Shown here: positions 14,919 to 24,524 of the stretch, one piece after another
Layout: each line of letters starts with the position of its first letter
Numbering within the stretch: position 1 is the stretch's first letter
Assembly (NCBI RefSeq): GCF_013410355.1
Contig: NZ_JACCFI010000001.1
Span: 310,001 to 374,000 of the forward strand
DNA: 64,000 bases
From: Agromyces hippuratus
GTDB taxonomy: Bacteria > Actinomycetota > Actinomycetes > Actinomycetales > Microbacteriaceae
Direction: 5' to 3'
Notes under the pieces: model-generated
What the model saw: only the letters and a program-made list of their open reading frames with translations
Told to the model about the DNA's origin: nothing
Databases searched by the model: none
Translations under genes and position numbers: made by a program

Positions 14919-17816
14919 ATGGCTACGAGCACCAGGTCGAATGGGCGTGCCTCGGGCGCGTCCTCGCGTGCTTCGAGTGCCCGCACCGCGCCCACGAAGA
15001 AGCTGCCGGCGGCGAGCACCCGCGGCACGGCCGCCAAGAAGCCGCCCGCGGCACCCGAGGGGCCGAACATCCTCGTCCGCGCGTGGATGGGACTCGCACA
15101 CCTCACCGGCGGCGCCGCGCGCGCGCTCGGACCCGAGACGCTCTCCAAGGAGGAGCGTCGCGACGGCCTGCCGTTCTTCATCGTCGTGCTCGCGATCATC
15201 GGCGCGGTGATCGAGTGGTTCCTCATCAACGAGCCCGTCGCCCAGACCCTCGACTCGTGGACCTTCGGCGGCCTCTTCGGCCGAGTGGCCTTCGCCCTGC
15301 CCGTCGTCATGCTGCTCTTCGCGGTCTGGCTGTTCCGGCACCCGAGCTCCGTGCACGACAACACGCGCATCGGCATCGGGCTGGGCCTCCTGCTCCTGAC
15401 CGTCTCCGCCCTCTGCGACATCTTCGGCGGCCAGCCCGAACCACGTGAGGGCATGGCGGTGCTCGCCCGTGCCGGCGGCATCCTCGGCTGGCTGGTGGCC
15501 GCGCCGCTCATCGCGCTCATCACCGAGGCCGGCGCCGCCGTGGTCGTCATCGTGCTGCTCGTGCTGTCGCTGCTCATCATCACCAAGACCCCGCCGAACC
15601 GCATCCCGGCGCGCTTCCGCGAGCTCTACGAGTGGCTCTTCGGGGCGACGCACGACGAACCCGTGACCGAGGTCGGCCCGAAGCCGACGAAGCGCGAACG
15701 CAAGAAGTCGGTGCAGACCGAACTCGACGGCATCGACGCCCTCGGCGACGGCGACGACGAGGAGCCGAAGGGCGGCATGCTGCCCTGGTGGCGCCGCAAC
15801 GACTCCAACCGTGAAGAGGACCCCGCGTTCGAGGCCACCGGCGTCGAAGGCCTCACCGAGGTGTTCGGCGCTGGCTCCGCCGCGGGCAGCTTCGAGACCC
15901 CGCTCGAGGGCGTCGGCCAGAACAGCTACAACACCGAGGTGCTCGGCGACCTCGAACGCGCCGAGTCGGCGCTGCAGCAGTTCACGGGCGACGTGCCGCG
16001 CGGCGGCACCGGGCTCCGCGGCGACGATGCCGGGGCGACCAACGTGCTCGCGGCCTTCGATGTCGCCGGCGACGCGGCCGGCCTGCCGGGCGCCGGCGCA
16101 CCCGAATCGTCGGAGTTCGATGCGGAGGCGGCATCCGAGCCCGATCGCCCCTACAGCCTCCCCGCGGCGTCGACGCTCGCGGCCGGCGCTCCCGCGAAGA
16201 AGCGCTCGCAGGCCAACGACGACGTCGTGCGCCAGATCACCGGCGTGCTCGAGCAGTTCGGCGTCGATGCGAAGGTCACGGGCTTCTCGCGCGGCCCGAC
16301 CGTGACGCAGTACGAGATCGAGCTCGGCCCGGGCGTCAAGGTCGAACGCGTCACCGCGCTGTCGAAGAACCTCGCCTACGCCGTCGCCTCGAACGAGGTG
16401 CGCATCCTCTCGCCGATCCCGGGCAAGAGCGCCATCGGCATCGAGATCCCCAACGCCGACCGCGAGATCGTGACCCTCGGCGACGTGCTGCGCTCCGGCA
16501 ACGCCGCGAACGCGACGCACTCCATGACGATCGGCGTCGGCAAGGACGTCGGCGGCGGCTACGTCGTCGCGAACCTCGCCAAGATGCCGCACCTCCTGGT
16601 GGCCGGCTCCACGGGCTCCGGCAAGTCGAGCTTCGTGAACTCGATGATCACCTCGCTCCTGATGCGGGCGAAGCCCTCCGACGTGCGCATGGTGCTCATC
16701 GACCCGAAGCGCGTCGAGCTGGCTCCGTACGCGGGCGTGCCGCACCTCATCACTCCCATCATCACGAACCCGAAGAAGGCCGCCGAGGCGCTCTCGTGGG
16801 TCGTGAAGGAGATGGACATGCGGTACGACGATCTCGCGTCGTTCGGCTTCCGTCACATCGACGACTTCAACAAGGCCGTCGTCAACGGCGAGATCGTGCT
16901 GCCCGCCGGCTCCGAGCGCAAGCTCAAGCCGTACCCGTACCTGCTCGTCGTCGTCGACGAGCTCGCCGACCTCATGATGGTCGCCCCGCGCGACGTCGAG
17001 GACTCGATCGTGCGCATCACGCAGCTCGCCCGCGCCTCCGGCATCCACCTCGTGCTCGCGACGCAGCGACCGTCGGTCGACGTCGTCACTGGCCTCATCA
17101 AGGCCAACGTGCCGTCGCGTCTCGCGTTCGCGGTCACGAGCGTCACCGACTCGCGCGTCATCCTCGACCAGCCGGGTGCCGACAAGCTCATCGGGCAGGG
17201 CGACGCGCTCTTCCTGCCGATGGGGGCATCGAAGCCGCTCCGCGTGCAGGGCGCCTGGGTGAGCGAAGACGAGATCGAGCGGGTCGTCAAGCACGTCACC
17301 CGGCAGGCCCGTCCCGAGTACCGGCAGGATGTCGCGGCATCCGTCGAACGCAAGGAGATCGATTCCGACATCGGCGACGACCTCGAGCTGCTGCTCGCCG
17401 CGGCCGAGCTCGTGGTGTCGACGCAGTTCGGTTCGACGTCGATGCTGCAGCGCAAGCTCCGTGTGGGCTTCGCGAAGGCCGGCCGCCTCATGGATCTGCT
17501 CGAGTCCCGCGAGATCGTCGGCCCCTCGGAGGGGTCGAAGGCGCGCGACGTGCTCGTCACGGCCGAGCAGCTGCCCGGTGTGCTCGCCCGACTCCGCGGC
17601 GAGGAGCCGGCGGCGGCTCCGGCGGCCCGGCCTGCTGCGGCCGCCGCGCCTGCCCCGGCGCAGACTGGCCCGCTCGGCGGCGGCATCGCACCCACCGAGG
17701 CCTACGACGCACCCGACGCGCGCTACGAAGACCCGGTCGCCCGCATGAGCGAGGGCCTACCCGAGGTCGAGGGCGACACCGACGAAGACGCGTGGGGCCT
17801 CACCGGCCGCGACTGA
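14919..17816 (+). CDS. ftsK: DNA translocase FtsK
   Basis: Septal ATPase that pumps chromosome ends toward dif during division. The 965-residue protein has a basic Ala/Ser/Lys-rich start, four hydrophobic segments between about residues 84 and 225, a linker of some 200 residues rich in Glu, Asp, Gly and Ala, then the motor: alpha domain VVRQITGVLEQFGVDAKV, Walker A GSTGSGKSS near 563-571, Walker B LLVVVDELADLMM. The DNA-reading gamma winged helix (about 818-883, LVVSTQFGSTSMLQRKLRVG) follows, then an Ala/Pro tail. Its transcript appears leaderless. It is the first of a conserved run ending at recX. Confidence 0.96.
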   Translation: MATSTRSNGRASGASSRASSARTAPTKKLPAASTRGTAAKKPPAAPEGPNILVRAWMGLAHLTGGAARALGPETLSKEERRDGLPFFIVVLAIIGAVIEWFLINEPVAQTLDSWTFGGLFGRVAFALPVVMLLFAVWLFRHPSSVHDNTRIGIGLGLLLLTVSALCDIFGGQPEPREGMAVLARAGGILGWLVAAPLIALITEAGAAVVVIVLLVLSLLIITKTPPNRIPARFRELYEWLFGATHDEPVTEVGPKPTKRERKKSVQTELDGIDALGDGDDEEPKGGMLPWWRRNDSNREEDPAFEATGVEGLTEVFGAGSAAGSFETPLEGVGQNSYNTEVLGDLERAESALQQFTGDVPRGGTGLRGDDAGATNVLAAFDVAGDAAGLPGAGAPESSEFDAEAASEPDRPYSLPAASTLAAGAPAKKRSQANDDVVRQITGVLEQFGVDAKVTGFSRGPTVTQYEIELGPGVKVERVTALSKNLAYAVASNEVRILSPIPGKSAIGIEIPNADREIVTLGDVLRSGNAANATHSMTIGVGKDVGGGYVVANLAKMPHLLVAGSTGSGKSSFVNSMITSLLMRAKPSDVRMVLIDPKRVELAPYAGVPHLITPIITNPKKAAEALSWVVKEMDMRYDDLASFGFRHIDDFNKAVVNGEIVLPAGSERKLKPYPYLLVVVDELADLMMVAPRDVEDSIVRITQLARASGIHLVLATQRPSVDVVTGLIKANVPSRLAFAVTSVTDSRVILDQPGADKLIGQGDALFLPMGASKPLRVQGAWVSEDEIERVVKHVTRQARPEYRQDVAASVERKEIDSDIGDDLELLLAAAELVVSTQFGSTSMLQRKLRVGFAKAGRLMDLLESREIVGPSEGSKARDVLVTAEQLPGVLARLRGEEPAAAPAARPAAAAAPAPAQTGPLGGGIAPTEAYDAPDARYEDPVARMSEGLPEVEGDTDEDAWGLTGRD

Positions 17817-17869
17817 GTCTCGCTCGTGCCGGAGTGCACGTCGGCCTCTCCGCGCGACCGCCCGGCCGG

Positions 17870-17875
17870 TAGTCT
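17870..17875 (+). promoter_or_regulatory. -10 element of a leaderless pgsA promoter
   Basis: TAGTCT is followed by six bases and the pgsA ATG. Confidence 0.45.
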
Positions 17876-17881
17876 GGCGGT

Positions 17882-18484
17882 ATGACCTCTTCCGCCGGCA
17901 CCCCCGCGCGATCGGCGAACTGGAACCTTCCGAACGCGATCACCGTCGTCCGCATCCTCATGGCTCCGCTGGTCTTCTGGCTGCTCCTCGCCGACGCGGG
18001 AGCCGACGGCCCGATGCGTTGGTGGGGCGCCGTGATCTTCATCGTCGCGATCTCGACCGACTGGGTCGACGGGTGGCTCGCTCGCTCCCGCGGTCTGGTC
18101 ACCGACCTCGGCAAGATCCTCGACCCGATCGCCGACAAACTCCTCACGAGCGGCGCCCTGATCTGCCTCTCGATCCTCGGCGAGTTGTGGTGGTGGGTCA
18201 CGATCGTCATCGTGGTGCGCGAGGTGGGCATCACCGTGTGGCGCCTCGTCGAGCTGCGCCGCGGTAACGTGGTGCCCGCGTCATCCGGCGGCAAGCTCAA
18301 GACCCTCGCGCAGTCGGTCGCGATCTCACTCGCGCTCGTGCCGCTGTGGACGATCGTCGGCGACTGGATCTACTGGCTCAATTGGGCGACGATGGCGGTC
18401 GCCCTCGTGCTCACCCTCTGGTCGGGCCTGCTCTACGTGCGCGACGCCGTGCGCCTCGCGCGCGCACCCCGCGACGCGAGCTGA
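17882..18484 (+). CDS. pgsA: CDP-diacylglycerol--glycerol-3-phosphate 3-phosphatidyltransferase
   Basis: Makes phosphatidylglycerophosphate, the committed step to phosphatidylglycerol and cardiolipin, in the membrane. The 200-residue protein begins with WNLPNAITVVRILMAPLVFW and carries the CDP-alcohol phosphotransferase signature D-x2-D-G-x2-A-R-x8-G-x3-D-x3-D as DWVDGWLARSRG...DLGKILDPIADK, with the four aspartates intact. Several hydrophobic helices follow. The pgsA-cinA-HTH-recA neighbourhood is characteristic of Actinobacteria and supports PgsA over other family members. Confidence 0.93.
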   Translation: MTSSAGTPARSANWNLPNAITVVRILMAPLVFWLLLADAGADGPMRWWGAVIFIVAISTDWVDGWLARSRGLVTDLGKILDPIADKLLTSGALICLSILGELWWWVTIVIVVREVGITVWRLVELRRGNVVPASSGGKLKTLAQSVAISLALVPLWTIVGDWIYWLNWATMAVALVLTLWSGLLYVRDAVRLARAPRDAS

Positions 18485-18497
18485 GACGAGCAAGCGG

Positions 18498-19016
18498 ATG
18501 CCTCGTGCCACCGGAGACCTGGCAGCCCGACTCATCGCCGAGCTGACCGAGCGCGGCCTGCGGGTCGCCGTCGCCGAGTCCTTGACCGGCGGGCTCGTGG
18601 TCGCCGAGCTCACGAGCGTGCCCGGGGCGTCGGTCGTGGTCAGCGGCGGCGTCGTCGCCTACGACACCGCGGTGAAGCGGTCGGTGCTGGGCGTCGACGC
18701 CGAGCTGCTCGAAGCCGAGGGCGCCGTGCACCCCGAGGTCGCCCGGCAGATGGCCGATCGCGTGCGCGCGGCGCTCGCGATCGACGGGCGAGCGGCCGAG
18801 CTCGGCATCGCGACGACGGGCGTCGCCGGTCCCGCCGATCAGGACGGCAGGCCGCCGGGCACCGTCTTCGTCGGCATCGCGTTCGACGGTGAGGTCGAGG
18901 CGATCGAGCTCGCGCTGCGCGGGAGCCGTGCCGAGATCCGTGCCGCGACCGTGCAGGGGGCGATCGATGCGGCGCTCGCTCGTCTCGAGGAATCTTCTCC
19001 GCGACGCGCGGAATAG
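18498..19016 (+). CDS. pncC: CinA C-terminal domain protein (nicotinamide-nucleotide amidohydrolase type)
   Basis: 172 residues covering only the CinA C-terminal domain, which in characterised members deamidates nicotinamide mononucleotide. Motifs: VAVAESLTGGLVVAELTSVPGAS near the start, GGVVAYDTAVKRSVLGV, and IATTGVAGPADQDGRPPGTVFVGIA. No molybdopterin-binding N-domain is present. Between pgsA (14 nt upstream) and the HTH gene, the standard order; the name competence-damage protein is historical. Confidence 0.9.
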   Translation: MPRATGDLAARLIAELTERGLRVAVAESLTGGLVVAELTSVPGASVVVSGGVVAYDTAVKRSVLGVDAELLEAEGAVHPEVARQMADRVRAALAIDGRAAELGIATTGVAGPADQDGRPPGTVFVGIAFDGEVEAIELALRGSRAEIRAATVQGAIDAALARLEESSPRRAE

Positions 19017-19161
19017 TCTTCGTGAACACCCTGTTACATGTGGCAGGTTCACACGAAAGCCCCAGTGTGCAACGCTAGATTGGTACAACGGAGAGTCGGC
19101 TAGACTGACGCTCCCGTTTCCGGCTCCGGGGGAGCCGCAGGCAGAGAGAAGGAGGTTCCCG

Positions 19162-19470
19162 ATGGTCCTGGTTCGACAGGAGATCGGCGATGTGCTGAGG
19201 GACTTCCGTCTGCAGAAGGGTCGTACCCTTCGTCAGGTCGCGTCCAAGGCCAGCGTCGCGCTCGGCTACCTGAGCGAGGTGGAGCGAGGCCAGAAAGAGG
19301 CGTCCTCCGAGATCCTCGCCTCCGTCGCCGATGCGCTCGACACGCCCATCTCGGTGATCATGCACGAGGTCGGCGACCGCATCGCGGTGCTCGAAGGCCT
19401 CTCGGTGGTGCCAGACAGCCTGCCCGACGAGCTCGTGGCAGAGTTCGACGCCGACCTGATGGTCCGCTGA
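19162..19470 (+). CDS. clgR: XRE/ClgR-type helix-turn-helix regulator
   Basis: 102 residues; the ATG follows AAGGAGGTTCCCG, a near-perfect ribosome binding site. The helix-turn-helix is LRDFRLQKGRTLRQVASKASVALGYLSEVERGQKEAS at about residues 12-48, followed by EILASVADALDTPISVI. This matches the ClgR family, which in other Actinobacteria activates clp protease genes and, in some, recA or repair genes; its position between cinA and recA is the family's usual one. The ribosome binding site and a TAGACT at 19101-19106 indicate a leadered transcript of about 50 nt, unlike its neighbours. Confidence 0.85.
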   Translation: MVLVRQEIGDVLRDFRLQKGRTLRQVASKASVALGYLSEVERGQKEASSEILASVADALDTPISVIMHEVGDRIAVLEGLSVVPDSLPDELVAEFDADLMVR

Positions 19471-19491
19471 CCACTCCCAATACGCAACGCA

Positions 19492-19519
19492 GATCGGCCG
19501 GTCGTCAGACCGGCCGATC
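19492..19519 (+). terminator. Intrinsic terminator after clgR
   Basis: Perfect 12-bp stem (GATCGGCCGGTC and its inverse) with a GTCA loop, followed by GTCTTTCC. It lies 22 nt after the clgR stop. Confidence 0.8.
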
Positions 19520-19539
19520 GTCTTTCCAGAGGTGATCCG

Positions 19540-19785
19540 GTGAAGCAGAGCGAGTTCCAAGCCGCGGTCGCTGAGGAGTTCGGCGTCGGCTTCGGCGGCG
19601 CGATCGTCGGCGACCTCGTGCTCACCGCACTCGGCGGCCGCACCGCCCGCGAGGCGCTCGCCGCCGGGGTGCGCCCGCGCGAGGTCTGGCTCGCCCTCTG
19701 CGAGGCGACGGATGTCCCGGAGGAGCGCCGGCACGGCGCCGGGCGCCCGGTTCCCGGGGAGACCCGCTCGCCGCGGCATCCGTAG
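19540..19785 (+). CDS. DUF3046 domain protein
   Basis: 81 residues from a GTG preceded by AGAGGTGATCCG. The sequence KQSEFQAAVAEEFGVGFGGAIVGDLVLTALGGRTAREALAAG and VRPREVWLALCEATDVPE is the whole DUF3046 domain, a small actinobacterial family nearly always found just upstream of recA. No function is known. Soluble, mostly helical by composition. The conserved linkage suggests a part in recombination or in recA expression, but this is inference only. Confidence 0.88.
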   Translation: MKQSEFQAAVAEEFGVGFGGAIVGDLVLTALGGRTAREALAAGVRPREVWLALCEATDVPEERRHGAGRPVPGETRSPRHP

Positions 19786-19826
19786 TCGACCGTCGTTCGC
19801 CGTGCGATCGATGCTCGCACCCGCGT

Positions 19827-19842
19827 CCGAAGACGTGTTCGA
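19827..19842. promoter_or_regulatory. Weak second SOS-like box upstream of recA
   Basis: CCGAAGACGTGTTCGA keeps the right half GTTCGA of the actinobacterial SOS box but a poor left half, 16 bp before the good box. Confidence 0.3.
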
Positions 19843-19857
19843 CACGCGGGCGCTTCT

Positions 19858-19873
19858 TCGAACATGCGTTCGG
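19858..19873. promoter_or_regulatory. SOS box (LexA site) of recA
   Basis: TCGAACATGCGTTCGG matches the actinobacterial LexA consensus TCGAAC-N4-GTTCGA at 11 of 12 defined bases. It overlies the -35 region of the TAGGCT -10 at 19883-19888. The recA leader downstream of it is nearly 190 nt long. Confidence 0.85.
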
Positions 19874-19882
19874 CAGCTGGGG

Positions 19883-19888
19883 TAGGCT
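19883..19888 (+). promoter_or_regulatory. -10 element of the recA promoter
   Basis: TAGGCT, ten bases after the SOS box. Transcription would begin near 19895, leaving a long leader before the recA ATG at 20084. Confidence 0.5.
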
Positions 19889-20083
19889 CCTCAACAGCAG
19901 GAGCTCCAGTGCAGCTGTCCACATCCCCGTCGAGATCGGCGTCGGATGTCGGTGGCCGACCATACGGTCGATGCATCGGAACACACCGCAACCGCCTTGT
20001 CGCACGACGCCACGGGTCACGGCCCGCAACGTGGAACGACAGCCTAGAGGCAGCAGCAATCGAGCATCGAAGGAGCCCTACCC

Positions 20084-21154
<1,071 letters not shown>

Positions 21155-21188
21155 GCGAGAACCACGACACGACCGGGGTGAGTCAGAC

Positions 21189-21917
21189 ATGAACGACGCA
21201 TCATCAGAACGACTCGCCCCGGTCACGTACCTGCCGTGGGCGAAGGCCGAGCCGACGCCGCCGGTTGCGGCATCACGGAGCCGTCCGCCCGCTGAACCTG
21301 AGGCACCGCCCGTTGCGGCACCACGGAATCGCCCGAAGGCCGACGGACGTCCTGGTCGCCTGCGTTCGATCTCGCGCAACGAGACCTGGGCCGAGTCCGA
21401 GGCGGAGTCGGAGTCACGAGAGCCGTCTGAGCCCGAAGAGTCCGGGGCGGAGCGCGACGAGCGCATCGACCGGCTCGTCATCTCTCGGCTGCGCCGCTCG
21501 GCGCTCTCGGTCTCCGAGGTGCGCGCGGTGCTCGTCGAGCACGGGCTCGACGACATCGAGGTCGAAGAGTGGATCGAGCGCTACGAACGGCTCGGCTACC
21601 TCGACGACGCGAAGCTCGCCGAGCAGGTCGTGCACAGTCACGGCGTGCGCCGCGGTCGGGGCAGCGGCGCGATCATGCAAGAGCTCGGGCGCCGCGGCGT
21701 CGACAACGCGCTCGCACGAGCGGCGGTCGAAGACCTCGACCCCGAGACCGAGCTCGAGAACGCGCGCACCGTCGCCGAGCGACGGGCACGTCAGCTGCGC
21801 GGCCTCGACCGGCAGACCGCCGAGCGCCGGTTGTCGGCGTTCCTCCAGCGGCGAGGCTACCCGGGCGACGTCGTGCGCGAGGCGGTGACGGCGGCACTCG
21901 CGGCCGAAGGCTCGTAA
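21189..21917 (+). CDS. recX: Regulatory protein RecX
   Basis: Modulator that caps and disassembles RecA filaments. The 242-residue protein has a RecX core of three-helix repeats from about residue 95 (ERIDRLVISRLRRSALSVSEVRAVLVEHGL; WIERYERLGYLDDAKLAEQVVHSHGVRRGRGSGAIMQELGRRGVDNALARAAVEDL). The first 90 residues are a disordered extension with two near-copies of PPVAA-x-R-x-RP, also visible at DNA level. The ATG is chosen because it lies just after recA and gives the usual extended actinobacterial length; the true start could be internal. Confidence 0.9.
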   Translation: MNDASSERLAPVTYLPWAKAEPTPPVAASRSRPPAEPEAPPVAAPRNRPKADGRPGRLRSISRNETWAESEAESESREPSEPEESGAERDERIDRLVISRLRRSALSVSEVRAVLVEHGLDDIEVEEWIERYERLGYLDDAKLAEQVVHSHGVRRGRGSGAIMQELGRRGVDNALARAAVEDLDPETELENARTVAERRARQLRGLDRQTAERRLSAFLQRRGYPGDVVREAVTAALAAEGS

Positions 21918-21920
21918 ACT
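21915..21920 (+). promoter_or_regulatory. -10-like element before miaB
   Basis: TAAACT overlaps the recX stop codon and ends nine bases before the miaB ATG. Confidence 0.4.
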
Positions 21921-21929
21921 GGTGCGATC

Positions 21930-23540
21930 ATGAGCACCATTCACGACGTCTCCATTGATGGGGTGCCCGGCGATTCGCTCGCCGGACCGGCAACGACGCC
22001 GCGCACCTACGAGGTCCGCACCTTCGGCTGCCAGATGAACGTGCACGACTCCGAGCGACTCTCGGGCTCGCTCGAAGCCGCCGGCTACGTGCCCGCCGAC
22101 GGTGCCGAGCCCGACGTCGTGGTCATCAACACGTGCGCCGTTCGCGAGAACGCCGACAACAAGCTCTACGGCAACCTCGGCCACCTCGCGTCGGTCAAGC
22201 GTCGCCACGAGGGCATGCAGATCGCCGTGGGCGGATGCCTCGCCCAGAAGGACAAGAACGTCATCCTCGAGAAGGCGCCCTGGGTCGACGTCGTGTTCGG
22301 CACCCACAACATGGGCGCCCTGCCGAGCCTGCTCGAGCGCGCGCGCCACAACGACGAGGCGCAGCTCGAGATCCTCGACTCGCTCGAGGTGTTCCCGTCG
22401 ACGCTGCCCACGAAGCGCGATTCCAGCTACAGCGGCTGGGTGTCGATCTCGGTCGGCTGCAACAACACCTGCACCTTCTGCATCGTGCCGGCGCTTCGCG
22501 GCAAGGAGAAGGACCGCCGGCCCGGCGACATCCTCGCCGAGATGCAGGCGCTCGTCGACGACGGCGTGATGGAGATCACGCTGCTCGGCCAGAACGTGAA
22601 CTCCTACGGCGTCGAGTTCGGCGACCGCCAGGCGTTCGGCAAGCTGCTCCGCGCGGCGGGCCAGATCGAGGGCCTCGAACGCATCCGCTTCACGAGCCCG
22701 CACCCCGCCGCCTTCACCGACGACGTCATCGACGCGATGGCCGAGACGCCGAACGTCATGCCGCAGCTGCACATGCCCCTGCAGTCCGGTTCCGACCGGG
22801 TGCTGAAGGCGATGCGCCGCTCCTACCGCTCCGAGAAGTTCCTCGGCATCCTCGACCGGGTGCGCGCGCGCATCCCGAACGCGGCGATCTCGACCGACAT
22901 CATCGTGGGCTTCCCGGGCGAGACCGAAGCGGACTTCCAAGAGACGCTCCGCGTGGTCGAGGCGGCGCGGTTCGCCTCGGCATTCACGTTCCAGTACTCC
23001 ATCCGTCCCGGCACGCCTGCGGCGACGATGGAGGACCAGGTGCCGAAAGAGGTCGTGCAGGAGCGCTACGAACGACTCCTCGCCCTGCAGGACCGCATCG
23101 CGTGGGAGGAGAACCAGCGACTCATCGGTCACCCCGTCGAGGTGCTCGTCGCGACCGGCGAGGGCAAGAAGGACGCCGAGACGCACCGTCTGAGCGGTCG
23201 CGCCGAAGACAGCCGCCTCGTGCACTTCGAGGTCCCAGCCGGCTCCGAGCTGCCGCGCCCGGGCGACGTCGTCTCCGTGACCATCACGCAGGCCGCGCCG
23301 TTCCACCTGATCGCGGACTCGCTCGACGACGCACCGCTGCGCATTCGCCGCACCCGCGCCGGCGACGCGTGGGATCGGGCACAGGCCGAGAGCTGCGGCG
23401 TCCCGGCCGCCCCCGGCGCATCCGCCGCCGGCCGCGTGTCGCTCGGCCTGCCGACGCTTCGGGCGCGCGGCACCGAACCGCTCATCTCGCCCGGCGTCGG
23501 CACGATGCCGATCTACGACCCCACCGACGGCCAACGCTGA
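21930..23540 (+). CDS. miaB: tRNA-2-methylthio-N6-dimethylallyladenosine synthase
   Basis: Radical-SAM methylthiotransferase that adds a methylthio group to isopentenyl-A37 of tRNAs. In 536 residues: N-terminal cluster cysteines C34 (FGCQMN), C69 (NTCAVREN) and C103 (GGCLAQKD); radical-SAM cysteines C177, C181 and C184 in GCNNTCTFCIVP; TRAM domain near 380-445 (LIGHPVEVLVATGEGKKDAETHRLSGR). A tail of about 70 residues, Ala/Gly/Pro-rich, extends past the TRAM domain. miaA begins 1 nt after its stop, so the two steps of one modification are encoded together. Confidence 0.96.
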   Translation: MSTIHDVSIDGVPGDSLAGPATTPRTYEVRTFGCQMNVHDSERLSGSLEAAGYVPADGAEPDVVVINTCAVRENADNKLYGNLGHLASVKRRHEGMQIAVGGCLAQKDKNVILEKAPWVDVVFGTHNMGALPSLLERARHNDEAQLEILDSLEVFPSTLPTKRDSSYSGWVSISVGCNNTCTFCIVPALRGKEKDRRPGDILAEMQALVDDGVMEITLLGQNVNSYGVEFGDRQAFGKLLRAAGQIEGLERIRFTSPHPAAFTDDVIDAMAETPNVMPQLHMPLQSGSDRVLKAMRRSYRSEKFLGILDRVRARIPNAAISTDIIVGFPGETEADFQETLRVVEAARFASAFTFQYSIRPGTPAATMEDQVPKEVVQERYERLLALQDRIAWEENQRLIGHPVEVLVATGEGKKDAETHRLSGRAEDSRLVHFEVPAGSELPRPGDVVSVTITQAAPFHLIADSLDDAPLRIRRTRAGDAWDRAQAESCGVPAAPGASAAGRVSLGLPTLRARGTEPLISPGVGTMPIYDPTDGQR

Positions 23541-23541
23541 C

Positions 23542-24462
23542 GTGACGCTCATCGCGATCGTCGGCGCGACCGGCACGGGCAAGTCCGCATTCGCGCTCGA
23601 CCTCGCCGAGGCGTACGGCAGGGTCGGCCGCGCCGCCGAGGTGGTGAACGCCGACGCCATGCAGCTCTACCGGGGCATGGACATCGGCACTGCCAAGCTC
23701 CCGCCGGCCGAGCGGCGCGGGGTGCCGCATCACCTGCTCGACGTGCTCGACGTCGTCGACGAGGCATCCGTCGCCGAGTACCAGACGGCGGCGCGCGCCG
23801 CGGTCGACGAGATCCTCGCGCGCGACTCGGTCGCGCTGCTCGTCGGCGGCTCCGGCCTGTACGTGTCGTCGGTCATCCACGACTTCCGCTTTCCGGGCAC
23901 GGATGCCGCGGTGCGCGCCCGTCTCGAGGCGGAGCTCGCCGCGCAGGGCCCCGGCATGCTGCACGCGCGCCTCCGCGAGATCGACCCGGTGACGGCGGGG
24001 AGCGTCGACGCGCAGAACGGGCGCCGTCTCGTGCGCGCACTCGAGGTGATCGAGGTGACCGGGGAGCCGAAGGCTGCGCGATTGCCCGACGAACCCGTGC
24101 CGTGGCGCCCGCACGGCATCGTGCACCTTCGCAGCGACCGGGCGACGCTCGTCGCGCGCCTCGACGAGCGGGTCGAGGGCATGTGGCGGGACGGGCTCGT
24201 CGACGAGGTGCAGGGGCTCATCCCGGCTGGTATCGAGCAGGGTGTGACCGCGCGCAGGGCCATCGGCTACGCGCAGGCGCTCGGCGAGATCACGGGCCGG
24301 CTCTCGCGGGCCGACGCGATCGCCGAGACGCAGCAGCTCACCCGCACCTACGCCCGCCGCCAGGTGAGCTGGTTCAAGCGCTACCGCGATGCGGTCACGA
24401 TCGACGCCGACGACGTCGTGGCGCTCGGCACCGAACTCTCGCGGATCGCAGCCACGGACTGA
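23542..24462 (+). CDS. miaA: tRNA dimethylallyltransferase
   Basis: Transfers the dimethylallyl group to A37 of tRNAs reading UNN codons, making the substrate of MiaB. The 306-residue protein begins at GTG, with P-loop GATGTGKSAFALDLAE at residues 7-22, NADAMQLYRGMDIGTAKLPPAERRGVPHHLLDVLD (substrate contact), and the C-terminal QLTRTYARRQVSWFKR. The final two codons and stop belong to a 39-bp sequence repeated at the start of dapF. Confidence 0.95.
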   Translation: MTLIAIVGATGTGKSAFALDLAEAYGRVGRAAEVVNADAMQLYRGMDIGTAKLPPAERRGVPHHLLDVLDVVDEASVAEYQTAARAAVDEILARDSVALLVGGSGLYVSSVIHDFRFPGTDAAVRARLEAELAAQGPGMLHARLREIDPVTAGSVDAQNGRRLVRALEVIEVTGEPKAARLPDEPVPWRPHGIVHLRSDRATLVARLDERVEGMWRDGLVDEVQGLIPAGIEQGVTARRAIGYAQALGEITGRLSRADAIAETQQLTRTYARRQVSWFKRYRDAVTIDADDVVALGTELSRIAATD

Positions 24463-24495
24463 TCGGCCGGCATTCGATCTGCGGCTCGCCGAGGG
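24457..24495. repeat. Imperfect direct copy of the dapF promoter/start region
   Basis: 34 of 39 bases match 24515-24553. The copy spans the miaA stop codon. Where the second copy has TAGACT and ATG, this one has CGGACT and CCG, so it would not function as a start. Confidence 0.7.
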
Positions 24496-24512
24496 AGTCC
24501 GGATCCCAGCCA

Positions 24513-24518
24513 TAGACT
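24513..24518 (+). promoter_or_regulatory. -10 element of a leaderless dapF promoter
   Basis: TAGACT is followed by six bases and the dapF ATG. Confidence 0.5.
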
Positions 24519-24524
24519 GATCGG

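Noticed and set aside
14919..17816. GGATGCC as an FtsK-orienting (KOPS-like) sequence, suggested by ftsK being in the window
   Set aside because: Both orientations occur at similar frequency on one strand, whereas KOPS are strongly polar.
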